Shown here one piece after another: positions 54,058 through 64,000 of a stretch of 64,000 bases of DNA. The notes beneath the pieces were generated by a model. It was not told the DNA's origin, made no database searches, and saw only the letters and a list, made by a program, of their open reading frames with translations. Position 1 is the stretch's first letter. Each line of letters begins with the position of its first letter. The DNA is from Acanthosepion esculentum. Taxonomy: Eukaryota > Mollusca > Cephalopoda > Sepiida > Sepiidae. Made by a program: the position numbers and the translations under genes. Location: NCBI GenBank assembly GCA_964036315.1, contig OZ038517.1, positions 17,547,213-17,611,212 of the forward strand, written 5' to 3'.

Positions 54058-55589
54058 CAATGGTGGGTTTGAGCAGGTTCGCACGAACCTGTTGTTGGAA
54101 TTTGGTGAGCTCAGCGAAGCCGTTTCTAGCAGCAACCCATACAAACTGCTAATTTTCGATTGTCTACAAATTGTAGTCTCATAATCAGTTGGGGGGTGTA
54201 AATTCAGGTGATTAATACAACTTTTATGAACTGCTGAACTTGCTAGAACCAAATACTTGGAATATTCAAGAAATAGTTATTCCCTGTGAAGCTTCCGAAG
54301 AAAAGCTGAATGGCTTCAGTAAAATTTTTCATCACAACATTCCCATTAAAGATTTTCGTGACAATGTGGAAAATATCCTGATAAACTTTCCTAATCCTGC
54401 AATTCCTCAAAGTGTACAAAAACCGAAAATTATTACCGATACGATTGTTATGTCAACCGAAGTAGAAAGGTTTTTCAAGAATGAATATTAAATACTCAGA
54501 TAAAAGCCGCCGTGGAATATGCAGCAAACTTGATGACAATTAATCTTCTTGGTCTCCCTTTAGATTTATGGGTTGTCACTCCTTTCTTTAAAATATGGTT
54601 TAAAAAGAAAATCACAGTACTGGTAAGATGACAACAGAGTGAGGCAAGAAATGCCGAAGACTATGATGACAAGTGGCTATTTGGAAAATTTTAAAAACGA
54701 CAGATCATGAATAAAAGATTTGTTCTACTATTCGCCGTTGCTGCGATAAACAGAAAAGATTTTTGGTAAAACAAAGGAAAGTTTTCTTATGGATAGAAAG
54801 AGCGATATACTGAAAGACTTTGGAACAAAGTTAATACCAAAAATCCATGGAAAAAGATAAACGATTTAATTCGCATATAGACGACACCTGGAATTGGTGT
54901 GTCGAGGTTTTGAACAATGGAAAATGACCCACACTTAATAACTAACATATGTTCTACGCATCTGAAAATGCAAGCTGTAAAGCAGAAACTTCATTTTCGT
55001 AAACAACGTACTTGGAGTTGATTTCCCCTGGTCGAATGTTGAATTGAAATGCCAGGAGGGGATGGATAAGCCACCCACTCCCACTGAGCGAGTGTAGTGA
55101 GAAGGAATAATATGAGAGAGTGGAAGAAGAAGAATTTACCAGAATTATAAAGTAAGCTGAAGACAAAGGGGATTTACCGAAATCCCCTTTATGCGCCGTC
55201 CTCCACGCCAGTCTAAGCGAATTTCAAATAAATATGAATGCGCGAAGCGAATTCGTCAGACCAGAGACGGAGGCGGAGATCGGAGAGAGACGGCAAAGAG
55301 TTCGTCCAGCCACCGGTCGTGATACACCTCATCTGATTCCCTGCCGAAGAGAAACCCCGGTTCTGATTTTAAAGCTTTTCTTTTTAATTATTTTCCCTTT
55401 CCAAATAGTAAGCTGCAAAGTAACGCATATTCATTTCGGTATTTTTGAATAACTGCAAGAAAAATGTGCTTTATTCCTAAATTATATCTATATAGTAAAA
55501 TACAGACTAGGGAAAAATGAGGGAACCTGTTTCTATTGAGACCTGTTAAGAGAACCCATTCTTAAAAGTTTTGAATCCCACCACTGGGT
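54058..55589 (+). mobile_element. hAT element relic with terminal repeats
   Basis: The left end CAATGGTGGGTTTGAG and right end inverse CAGTGGTGGGATTCAA match at most positions, and hAT transposase coding lies inside. About 1.5 kb long, so largely deleted. No clear 8-bp target duplication. A second 3' end of the same kind is at 56985. Confidence 0.72.
54240..54640 (+). pseudogene. hAT transposase C-terminal dimerisation region (ZBED-like relic)
   Basis: The frame 54240-54491 reads LEPNTWNIQEIVIPCEASEE, then FRDNVENILINFPNPAIPQS and TEVERFFKNEY before a stop. The expected continuation follows in another frame: NLMTINLLGLPLDLW near 54525-54570, then TPFFKIWFKKK. This NLM-INLLG-PL-W-TPF pattern is the hAT C-terminal dimerisation motif found in transposases and in domesticated ZBED/KIAA1586-like proteins. 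Frameshifts, stops and the surrounding terminal repeats argue for a dead transposon, not a host gene. Confidence 0.8.
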
Positions 55590-56535
55590 CATAAAAGTGC
55601 AAAATAAAAAAAATTAAAAAAAAGAAAATTGAAAAAATTACTCCCCCTTTTATAATTAGGAACAGAAGAGTCTATCTTTGTGTGACAACATTTGTGGCAA
55701 AATTGTGACGAGTTTTGTGACATTCTCCGATCGTCCATCATTCACTGCACCTGTGATGACATCCAAGGTATGTGCATATATACCCAACTCGCTATGTGCA
55801 CAGGTTTGTATCACTGATCATGATCGCTTTCAACAAAAAATAAAGACAATTGTTTTTCAAGAATCTCTCTTCACTACTACTCCGTCTGTCACTGGCAGCT
55901 ATAACTTCATGGGTCACCTATCTACTTTTCTCACGGTTAGGCCCCCTTTCACTTGACTTCCTCTGCTCAGATGGATAATCCTGGGGTCCCACCCCCTCCA
56001 TCCACATGTATTCTGGAAGATTTGAGGCCACTCCCAAAAACCACATGGGTAGTCAATTCTTCAAAGGACTATTTTTATGACTATCTAAAATAGTCTTGAT
56101 AAAAGTTTTGCTTTCCAATTCAAAGGCAAACTGGAGATATGAATCCTGAAAACAATGACACTGGACTGGAGATGAAGTTCCTATAGAACTCAGATAGCTG
56201 AGTAGACTTAAAAGGAAGCAATTTATCTCCTTATGTTCTAAAGATGTGTGAGAAATTATACTGTTATATTTGTAGCAGGTCTAACTTCATGGGTCACCTA
56301 CCTACTTTTCTCACGGTTAGGCCCCCTTTCACTTGACTTCCTGCCTCTACCTGCTTAGATGGATAATCCTGGAGTCCTACCCACTTTGTTTAAAGTTTCA
56401 TCTCATTGACCGTCATCGCTTTCAACAAAAAATAAAGACAGTTCTTTTTCAAGACTCTCTGGTTAAGAAGTAGCAGTAATACGATTTCTCACTTAATCGT
56501 GGGATCCTTCCTTCACCTCGAGAGGTGGCCTGCTA
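55590..56535. repeat. Duplicated segment of unknown class
   Basis: TATAACTTCATGGGTCACCTA-like text, TCTCACGGTTAGGCCCCCTT, TCACTTGACTTCC, ATGGATAATCCTGG occurs at 55899-55985 and again at 56283-56372. GATCATGATCGCTTTCAACA plus AATAAAGACA at 55816 recurs at 56410. An open frame at 55678-55956 has no recognised domain. Confidence 0.6.
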
Positions 56536-56539
56536 TCTT

Positions 56540-56990
56540 ACTAAACTTCCAGCAATGAATATTATATATGCATATAAAAGAAGTTGCAAACTTGATGGGG
56601 ATCAATATTATTGGTTTTCCCTTTTAGATTTATGGGATGCCACTGTGTTCGTTAAAATATGACTTAGAAAAATTCCCGAAAAGCTGAAGATTATGACGAT
56701 GAGAATCAAGTGGTTATTTGGATTTTTTTTTTAAATAAATGATCGTGAATAAAAAGATTTTAAAGCATTTCTTTTAATTATTTTTCCTTTCAAAATGATA
56801 ACCTGAAATGTAATGCCGATTAATTTTTATATTTTTGAATAAGTGCAAGAAAAATATGTTTTATTCCTAAATTATATCTATATATATAAAGTAAAGTATA
56901 GACTATAGAAAAACGAGGAAACCTGTTGCTGTTGAGACCAGTTGTTGAGAGAACCATTTTTTTAAATATTTGAATCCCACCATTGCCGCT
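56540..56990 (+). pseudogene. Second hAT relic, C-terminal tip and 3' end
   Basis: GAAGTTGCAAACTTGATGGG encodes EVANLMGINIIGFP, then LLDLWDATVFVKI. The 3' end TTTGAATCCCACCATTG lies at 56969-56985. About 160 bp upstream of this end (TTTCTTTTAATTATTTTTCC) is also shared with 55375. Confidence 0.7.
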
Positions 56991-57047
56991 ATTCCGTAGA
57001 AAGATTTTATAAATTTCAACATACAGTGCCGCTCTCTGCTCGGTCGC

Positions 57048-57127
57048 CGAATGTTTCCTTGAAACATTCGCTTGAATGCGAATATTAACTCTTTTTAGAT
57101 AAAAAGGGTTAATATTCGCATTCAAGC
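57048..57127. repeat. Two abutting perfect hairpins
   Basis: Hairpin 1: CGAATGTTTC (57048-57057) with GAAACATTCG (57061-57070), loop CTT. Hairpin 2: GCTTGAATGCGAATATTAAC (57070-57089) with its exact complement at 57108-57127, spacer 18 nt that can itself pair (TTTTT with AAAAA). The two share base 57070. Confidence 0.92.
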
Positions 57128-57935
57128 TAGATATCCAGCACTAATAATAGCTTGTTGTATGATAAATACTGTTGTCGCATAGCTATAGACGATAATGGGT
57201 ATGTTCCTAGCGAATCTTATATATGCTGTTCTTGTCCTAAGTATTATCGTTCATTACCAGTCTTCATGCAATTATTCTCTTCCCTAGGTTACAACACTAT
57301 CTATCTAGATTTTGTAAATAATCTATCTATCTATCTATCTATCCGTTGTAGTATACCTACTGACGTTAATGGGTATGTCCCCATTCATATAAATACAGTA
57401 GTAAATACTGTATGTTGGTCTGCAGTTGGAGATTAATTGCTGAGTTCACTAGCAGTTGACGACTTCTACGCGCCGCTGGCGAATCTTATATGTGTTGTTC
57501 TTGTCCTAAGTATTATCGTTCATTACCACCCTTCGTTTGATTATTCTATTCAGTGACCTTCCCTAGGTTACAACAAATACATTGATGGAAATGTAAGCCG
57601 TTAAATTACTTTCCGCCAGTTCCTGCCTTGGTCCTGAACACGAAATGAGATGGATGACAATGAGGATTCAACGCTATTTTCAATATTGATCGGCCGGTGA
57701 GTTGATAATTGCATCTTTTCCGTATCGAAACACTTGCCTTAAGAAATCCTGCTCATCATTTTACGTTCTGATTTCTGAGTTTCGTCTCATTCAGTTTTAA
57801 TTTGCATTCGTTTATTACAGCCACTTCATATATTTTGACATATCGGCCGTTTTACATCCATTGATTTATCTCAGGTTTTTATCAACGTCCGTTCATATTA
57901 TTGGCTATTTATCTAATCATCGATCTCAATCTATT
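57128..57935. other. Mostly unassigned; one duplicated segment
   Basis: GCGAATCTTATATATGCTGTTCTTGTCC-like text at 57209-57260 recurs at 57478-57535 (CTTGTCCTAAGTATTATCGT, TCATTACCA). A short TATC run is at 57317-57342. No gene is supported. Confidence 0.5.
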
Positions 57936-57937
57936 CT

Positions 57938-57939
57938 TA

Positions 57940-57996
<57 letters not shown>

Positions 57997-58225
57997 CATT
58001 CTGTTCCTTTATCTATCTATCTATCCTATTCTGCTTCTTGTCTATCTTCTAAGTCTGTTAAAATCTATCTATCTATGTATCTATCTATCAAATTCTGTTT
58101 ATTATCTATCTATCTATCTATCTATCCTATTCTGTTTCTTGTCTATCTTCTAAGTTTGTTCAATTCTATCTATCTCATTCTGTTTCTTGTCTATCAATCT
58201 ATCATTCTCAGCCTCTCTTCATATC
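57938..58225. repeat. (TATC)n blocks with ATTCTGTTTCTTG-type spacers
   Basis: Spacer family related to, but distinct from, the CAGTCTGTTCGTT one. Translated Tyr-Leu-Ser-Ile ORFs are artefacts. Confidence 0.92.
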
Positions 58226-58243
58226 TCTCTCTCACCCTCTCTC

Positions 58244-58246
<3 letters not shown>

Positions 58247-58287
<41 letters not shown>

Positions 58288-58477
58288 GAGAGAGAGACAG
58301 AGAGATCATTATGTTCATTATCGTTTTATCTATACATGTCTCTGTGTATCTAACTATAAATGTCTAAACGTCTGTTCATATCTATCTTCATAGTTTGAAA
58401 ATCGCTCCCTCATACTCTTTCTTTCATTCTCTCATCCTCTTCCTCCCTCCCCTCTCTCTCTTTTTCTCTCTCTCTGT

Positions 58478-58548
<71 letters not shown>

Positions 58549-58595
58549 ACGCTTATCTATATTATTTAATGAAACATGTATTATATATATATATA
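58247..58595. repeat. TA, GA, CT and CA simple repeats
   Basis: (TA)n at 58247-58280, GAGA at 58286-58302, CT-rich at 58435-58478, CA at 58480-58503, TA at 58508-58545. Confidence 0.9.
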
Positions 58596-58604
58596 TAGAT
58601 ATAT

Positions 58605-59190
58605 ATCTTGATAAGATCCAGAGACGCATATGCAATGTGATTGGCCCTGATCTGTCATCTCGTCTGCAGTCGCTCTCTCACAGACGCGACGTTGCCTCGC
58701 TCTGTCTTTTTTACAAATACTTTCACGGTAATTGATCCGAGGATCTGCTTTCGCTTGTCCCTAGGCCTCATGAATTTAAACGTCCTACGAGGCTGGCATC
58801 CCGTTCCCACCCCTTATTAAAACTGTTAGATGTAGACGTCTCTTCTACTCCAATAGCTTCATGTCTCGCACATCTCGCACATCTCTTCTGTGGAACTCCC
58901 TTCCCTATCACTGTTTCCCTGACAAATATAATCTCCAACGGTATAAGTGTAGCGTCAATCGACATCTCCGGTTGCCTTGATCTATCCACTTCCCTTCTCC
59001 ACATCCTTTCACCTTTCATTCCTATCTGCTCTCGCTCCAAATCTTCTGTAACCCCCTTGCCTTGATCGATCCACTGTTTTTCTCTTTCTCCACATCCTCT
59101 CCTTTACCACTCCTATCTGCTCTTCCTCCAACCCTTCTATAACCCCTTGTGTGATAGTGGCATCCAGCCTTGCTTGGGGTGATACGCTTA
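58605..59190 (+). pseudogene. LINE ORF2 C-terminus and 3' UTR
   Basis: It starts CTTGATAAGATCCAGAGACG (LDKIQRRICNVIGPDLSS) and continues SLSHRRDVASLCLFYKYFHG, then RLWNSLP-type sequence. Deletions occur near 58816 and 58880. The 3' UTR is partly duplicated (CACATCCTTTCACC at 59000 and CACATCCTCTCCTT at 59090) and ends CCCCTTGTGTGATAGTGGC, CTTGCTTGGGGTGATACGCT, AAAA. Confidence 0.8.
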
Positions 59191-59392
59191 AAAATATATA
59201 TATATATATCTATGGTATCAGAAATATATATAATCCGCTGTTCTTCTTGCTATTCTTACAAAATCACAGTGCTCAATGTAAATTTACAGACCATAAATAT
59301 TATAAATTAACTGATTTAAAATATGATTTCTTCGCTACACATGTATTACCATGTTTCAAAAACCGAAGCTAAAAACTTCAAATTTAATTATA

Positions 59393-59395
<3 letters not shown>
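59191..59395. other. Unassigned sequence
   Basis: No gene recognised. Confidence 0.4.

Positions 59396-59477
<82 letters not shown>
59396..59477. repeat. (TA)n microsatellite
   Basis: About 40 TA units, followed by ACAGGGTGGCAATAAAGTCA. Confidence 0.95.
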
Positions 59478-59480
<3 letters not shown>

Positions 59481-59579
59481 GGTGGCAATAAAGTCACTAT
59501 AAAGTGACTTATAATAAAAAAACAAATCATGGTGAAAAAGATGTCTTGCAGTTCATACAGTATCGGTAATTAAGTGAAC

Positions 59580-59803
59580 TCATATCTATCTATATCAATT
59601 TGGTCATTGTCTATCTATCTATCTATCTATCTATCTATCAGTCTGTCTGTCTGTCTGCCTGCCTGTCTCAGTTTCGTCCTTATCTATGTAAATCAGCCTC
59701 TGTTCATACCTCTCTATACCACAGTCGATGTATATCTATGTCTGTTCATATATCTCTCTCTTTCTTCTCACTCTTTCTACCTACCTATCTATCTATCTAT
59801 CTA

Positions 59804-59852
<49 letters not shown>
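59580..59852. repeat. (TATC)n, CTGT and (TA)n compound array
   Basis: TATC at 59611-59640, CTGT/CTGC to 59668, then TATC and TA to 59852. It shares TAAATCAGCCTCTGTTCATA with 60245. Confidence 0.92.
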
Positions 59853-59858
<6 letters not shown>

Positions 59859-60017
59859 CCTTAAACAAAACGGACGTAATACCTAAGGTACCTTTGGGCC
59901 AAGACTTTTTAAAAGGTATTCGTTGGCAATATTAAATATAAATGAATATAAAGACACACTTAATAAAGTAAATGAGGAGGGGAAGATGGAATGCGACTAA
60001 AAGACAATATATATATA

Positions 60018-60383
60018 TATAAATCAGCCTCCGTTTATATCTATCTATCTATCTATCTATGCCTCAGTCTATTCACATCTCTCTCTCTCTCTTTCTTCTC
60101 ACTCTACCTATCTATCTCCGTGTTTAAGTGTACTCATATCTATCTCAGTTTTGTCATTATCTATTTATCTATCAATCTATCTGTCTGTCTATCGGTCTCA
60201 GTGTCGTCCTTATCTATCTATCTATCAATCTATCTATCTAGCTATGTAAATCAGCCTCTGTTCATGCCTATCTATACCTCAATCGATGTACACCTGTCTA
60301 TCTATGTCTGTTCATATCTCTCTCTTTGTCTATCTTTCCTCTCACTCTATCTATCTATCTATCTATCTATCTAAGCGTACTTA

Positions 60384-60416
<33 letters not shown>

Positions 60417-60418
60417 GT
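60018..60418. repeat. (TATC)n array with mixed spacers
   Basis: Spacers CAGTCTATTCACATC, CAGTTTTGTCATT and CAGTGTCGTCCTT separate TATC blocks. AAATCAGCCTCTGTTCATG at 60247 repeats 59690. Confidence 0.92.
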
Positions 60419-60665
60419 TATGGTCCAAGTTCCTTGTACCGCGGTGATGGTCCAAGGTTAGAACCAATGAAGAATAACTCGAACACAGGTATGGAATAAC
60501 ACAGATATATTAAAAACGGAAATATGTACAAAGAAGTAGAAGTATTAGTAATGACTATTAGATTTGGTTAGAGTGATCTATGTTGTCTCGACAAGTATCA
60601 CTATTCCAATGTCTTACAGTAATCGTTTGACGCGACTCTGTCTCTGACTGACTCTGACTTGAACT
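60419..60665. other. Lead-in segment to the GC-rich triplicate
   Basis: It begins TGTTATGGTCCAAGTTCC, with GTGATGGTCCAAGG 25 bp later. Tandem TCTGACTGACTCTGAACT-like words lie at 60640-60680. A 5' LTR-like start (TG...) is conceivable but I see no matching partner. Confidence 0.35.
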
Positions 60666-61445
60666 GACTCTGAACTGAACCGTATTTACCGTCCCCCCCA
60701 CGTGGTATAGATGTGTCACAAGGCCGAGTTTACCGTGGGTATTCCCGAGCCCGTAGGCTCGGCCAAAAAATGCCCGTAGAAGTCGTATAAAAGGGATCGG
60801 GTTGGTCAACCAGCCCGAACGAGGTTCTGCCCTTCGGCGGAGTCTCGTCCGGGTTCTTCTCTGCCAAGAGACAGAGAGTTCGACCGTCTAGCCGAGTCGT
60901 CCGACAACGACTGACTCTGAACCTGAACTGATGTTCAACAACACGCCCACGTGTGTCGAATGTGGCACAAGGCCGGTTTAATGTGGGCTCACCGGGCCTG
61001 TAAGCTCGGCCAAAAAATGCCCGTAGAACCCGTATAAACGGGATCCGGTTGGTCAACCTCCCCGAACGAGGCTCTGCCCTTCGGCGGAGCCTCGTCCGGA
61101 TTCCTCTCTGTCCAGAGGCAGAGAGTTCGACCGTCTAGCCGAGTCGTCCGAAAAAGACTGGCTCTGAACCTGAAGTATTCAGTGTCCTCCCCACGAGGGA
61201 CAAATGTGGCACAAGGCCGGGTTTAAAGTGGGGTACCCGAGCCCGTAGGCTCGGCCAAAAAATAGCCCGTAGATCCCGTATAAACGGGATCGGGCTGGTC
61301 AACCTCCCCGAACGAGGCTCTGCCCTTCGGCGGAACCTCGTCCGGGTTCCTCTCTGCCCAAAGGCAGAGAGTTCCCCTCTGCCTCAGAGGCAGAGAGTTC
61401 GACCGTCAAGCCGAGTCGTCCAAAAAGGACTGACTCTGAACCTGA
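60666..61445. repeat. GC-rich tandem triplicate (about 245 bp) full of hairpins
   Basis: Anchor CACAAGGCCG lies at about 60717, 60966 and 61210. Each unit holds GAGCCCGTAGGCTC or a variant (stem-loop), CCCGTATAAACGGG, then CGAGGCTCTGCCCTTCGGCG plus GAGCCTCG (an 11-bp stem with CCTTCG-type loop, one G-T pair in unit 2), and a CAGAGAGTTCGACCGTCTAG block. Unit 3 duplicates the CAGAGAGTTC part. Minus-strand ORFs here are unsupported. Confidence 0.88.
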
Positions 61446-61523
61446 AATGCTGCTCCCTCTTGAGGCGCAAAATTTATGATGTACGGCATAGTCCATTATT
61501 ATTATGGGTAAGTTCCCATAACA

Positions 61524-61524
<1 letters not shown>

Positions 61525-61581
<57 letters not shown>

Positions 61582-61645
61582 CAGTTTGGTCATTATCTAT
61601 CTATCTATCTATCTATCTGCCTGCCTGTCTATCTATCCGTCGCTC
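61525..61645. repeat. (TATC)n array with a CAGTTTGGTCATTA spacer
   Basis: Two TATC blocks and a CTGC/CTGT tail. Confidence 0.92.
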
Positions 61646-61863
61646 GCAATCCTGTATTCATATCCGATACATTCTGTATGCTACCATGAGCGTGCATCTG
61701 CCTCATCATTCTCTCTTTCTAAAATATAATTCGTTTTTATTATAAAAAAAAAAAAATCCACCGACGTTTGAAAACATTTCCATGGCAAAAATTACATTTT
61801 GTCTCCCGAACTTAATTGCACCTTGTCAGGTAACTCTCAATTTTCTTGGCCGCTTATTCGGAT
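61646..61863. other. Unassigned sequence with an A run at 61745-61756
   Basis: No gene recognised. Confidence 0.4.
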
Positions 61864-61976
61864 CAATTTGTCTATCTGTAGGCCAGGGCGAAATAAAATA
61901 ATCGATCAATATCTTCTTCAAACTCTAATTTTAGCTTTCTGACGACCTATCTGACTATTAATCAAATTCATTTTAC

Positions 61977-62041
<65 letters not shown>

Positions 62042-62598
62042 CCCGTCCTGGGTAAGACGATAAACTAAATCCGCGTCCCAGGGACCAAAGTGTTATATCG
62101 GAATAAAGTGACGCTCCCGATGCTTCAGTTTGAACCTAGATCGCCAGTGAGCTAACACAGGCGATCCCATTATTGAATAAAGTAGACCACGTGACCATAG
62201 CGGAAACGCATATATATAGAAAGTAGCTGACGACTAACGTTCGCTATTTCTAGCCCATTCTCTATCACTATTCGGATCTGCATTTCTATTCTATCTTCTA
62301 TTACTATATGGAACGCTATTCTCTACTCTATTAACTATGCTATTCCTCTATTCGGATCGCTATACGGTGGTTACTTTTCGAGCGAGTATTATCGAACAAG
62401 TACTATTAGTGCGAGGGCTGTTCGAAGGCGTCTGACTCCAGTATTGTTCAACGGCGTTACTATAGTTGTATCTGCGATTGCAAAGTCTCTACTACAAGGA
62501 GCATTACATCAATTTGACTATCTGTAGACCAGAGCGAAATAAAATAATCGATCCAGATCTTCTTCAAACTCTAATTTTAGCTTTCTGACGATCTCCAT
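61864..62598. repeat. 85-bp direct repeats bracketing a 560-bp segment
   Basis: CAATTTGTCTATCTGTAGGC plus AAATAAAATAATCGAT and CTTCTTCAAACTCTAATTTT is at 61864-61950. A near copy (CAATTTGACTATCTGTAGAC) is at 62510-62598. In between are (CT)n at 61980-62038, a family X tail word (CCTGGGTAAGACGATAAACT, 62047), a TATATATAGAAAG TATA-like box at 62211 and repeated TATTCGGATC words. The layout could be an LTR-type or composite insertion or a plain duplication. Confidence 0.6.
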
Positions 62599-62749
62599 CG
62601 ACCATAGTCGTTTTATTTCATTTCCTCAGTACGTTGTAATTTGTTTTTCTTCCTCTCGCCATATGAATCTATGCGTATTGTCATCATCCATTTATGTGTC
62701 TTGCAAGGTATTTCCAGTGAGTATGGAAGCCTTTACCATATCTATTCTT

Positions 62750-63960
62750 ATATGAGAATAGGCTGCTAATCAACATGTCACCGCAAGGCGACTTGCTTAC
62801 TAGATTTAGTTTAGAAGTGCAGAATACCAGAAAAAAAGAAGAACGAAACCAGATAGCCATAGGTCAGGTTTATATTTCCCTTTTCTCAGAATTTAAGCGT
62901 GTTACTAGATTGGCATTTAGGTCCCACACATTTACTGTTGAAATAGTTAAATACAACCGCCTCTTCTACTCTAAGAGTTTTTTGTCGCACTTCCTATCTG
63001 TGAAACTCCCTTCCGTTCACCCGCTTTCCCTGATAAATACAATCTTTAAAAATTTAAAAACAATGTTAATCGCCATCTTGTTTTCTTAAATCAGGTTTAT
63101 TTTTTTTATCCTTTCCTCATTCCTCCTGTTCTTAGTCTTCTCTCACTTTCACTCACTTTCGTATTAGAGCTTCCCTGCCTCTTTGGGTGAAATGATTTTA
63201 AAAATAAATAAAATAAGAAAAATATACATCTCATATTGTCATATAGTAAGAAAATGTGTAACTACCGATACCGAGATTTGAACGTGACACTCTGGGGTGA
63301 TTATTGATTGACTTCAAAGGTTTGCTTGTCAAGCGTTAGTTCTTCGGTATTTTACATGCGGACTTATATGAGAATAGCTTGCTAAGCAACATGTCACCGG
63401 CAAGGCGACTTGCTTATTAGAATTACTTTAGAACTGTATAATAACAGAAAAATAGAACGTAACCAGATAGCCGTAGATCAGGTTTATTTTTTCCCATTGT
63501 TCAAAATGTTGACATAGCACATGATGGGAAAACTGAGGTTTGATGTGATAAGTAACGACACCGAACATTAGATTCATCGTTTTCTCTGATTACAAACCAT
63601 TTAGTTTTGAAGAACGTCGGAACAGTGTAAAGAAATTCCTCATTTCCATTGGTTTTTGCTGAAAAAACTGACTTCAAAATTGTACCATTTCAAGAATAAA
63701 TCCAAATGAAGTTAATATCTTTTGTATTAGACACAATTAAATGGAAAATATATTCAAACAAGAATTCTAATTATGAATCACCACAGGCAAAATATACAAT
63801 TTTTTATTGTGTTAGATGACTAAAAACTGTGTAAAATAACTGTAAAAATTTCATATAAGAAGAAAATGAGTAACTACAGATACCGAGGTTCAAGTGTGAC
63901 ACTCTGGACTTATAAATGTTTTCCATCAGGTGTATAAATAGCAGTGTCAGGCTGCTGACT
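62750..63960. repeat. Approximate 610-bp tandem duplication
   Basis: TATGAGAATAGGCTGCTAAT, CAACATGTCACCG and GCGACTTGCTTACTAGA at 62752-62870 match 63366-63486. TAACTACCGATACCGAGATT, then GTGACACTCTGG at 63258-63300 match 63871-63906. The middles differ: the first holds a LINE end, the second unrelated sequence. Confidence 0.72.
62880..63200 (+). pseudogene. LINE ORF2 C-terminus and 3' UTR
   Basis: The frame reads EFKRVTRLAFRSHTFTVEIV, then KYNRLFYSKSF, matching the prolific family. A frameshift destroys the RLWNSLP motif at 62995. The 3' end has GTATTAGAGCTTCCCTGCCT and an A-rich tail. Confidence 0.7.
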
Positions 63961-64000
63961 GGAGTGACTATTGAGTGGAACTATCCAGTCGAATTAGTGT
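63490..64000. other. Unassigned sequence
   Basis: Apart from the duplicated block near 63845-63906, I see no gene or repeat up to the window edge. Confidence 0.4.

Noticed and set aside
54240..54491. Host ZBED-like gene exon
   Set aside because: Frameshifts and stops break the dimerisation domain, and hAT-type terminal repeats enclose it.

Overview
This window looks like repeat-rich, AT-rich intergenic or intronic DNA from an animal. I found no intact host gene, no spliced coding structure and no genuine tRNA, rRNA or CRISPR array. Nearly every long open frame is a translated microsatellite, such as (TA)n, (TATC)n, (GGAA)n or pyrimidine tracts, or a transposon relic. The mix of Penelope-like elements, tRNA-derived SINEs, one recurrent LINE family, Helitrons, Tc1/mariner, hAT and piggyBac-type elements, together with very abundant (TA)n and (TATC)n arrays, fits a lophotrochozoan. 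My best guess is a mollusc, possibly a coleoid cephalopod. This is inference from repeat style, not proof.

Layout. 0-6 kb: Penelope-like (PLE) fragments, (TA)n arrays, a six-copy 111-bp tandem repeat and three hammerhead-ribozyme-like folds. 6.4-9.4 kb: polypyrimidine tracts. 10.1-11.7 kb: a complete but dead Tc1 transposon. 11.7-20 kb: SINEs, a non-autonomous Helitron, a 24-bp minisatellite carrying TTAGGG, and many microsatellites. 20-23.6 kb: LINE 3' ends on both strands around a large TATC compound repeat, then a PLE unit. 23.9-25.5 kb: two more Helitrons. 25.8-32.1 kb: a 6.2-kb, roughly 200-copy 31-bp minisatellite. 32-36.6 kb: tRNA-derived SINEs, an RTE-like LINE remnant and a piggyBac-type MITE. 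37-40.3 kb: pyrimidine and GGAA repeats. 41-45.3 kb: PLE units, a TACTATA repeat and two mariner relics. 45.6-51.3 kb: SINEs, a triplicated unit and hAT-like MITEs. 51.8-57.1 kb: a LINE 3' end amplified into a 125-bp satellite, then two hAT relics and a pair of abutting perfect hairpins. 58-64 kb: another LINE end, TATC repeats, a GC-rich hairpin triplicate and duplicated segments.

The most interesting signal is a recurring small fold of the form CTGANGAN, stem, CGAAA. It appears in PLE-derived sequence and also on the 3' side of a tRNA-headed SINE present in two copies. In two copies (1477-1520 and 5979-6019) all three hammerhead helices can be drawn, with different base pairs in each. Most copies carry one extra base before stem II relative to the canonical hammerhead. 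A second recurring pattern is a compact PLE unit, made of an endonuclease tail, a hammerhead-like fold and the start of the next ORF, whose borders fall in (TA)n in three places.
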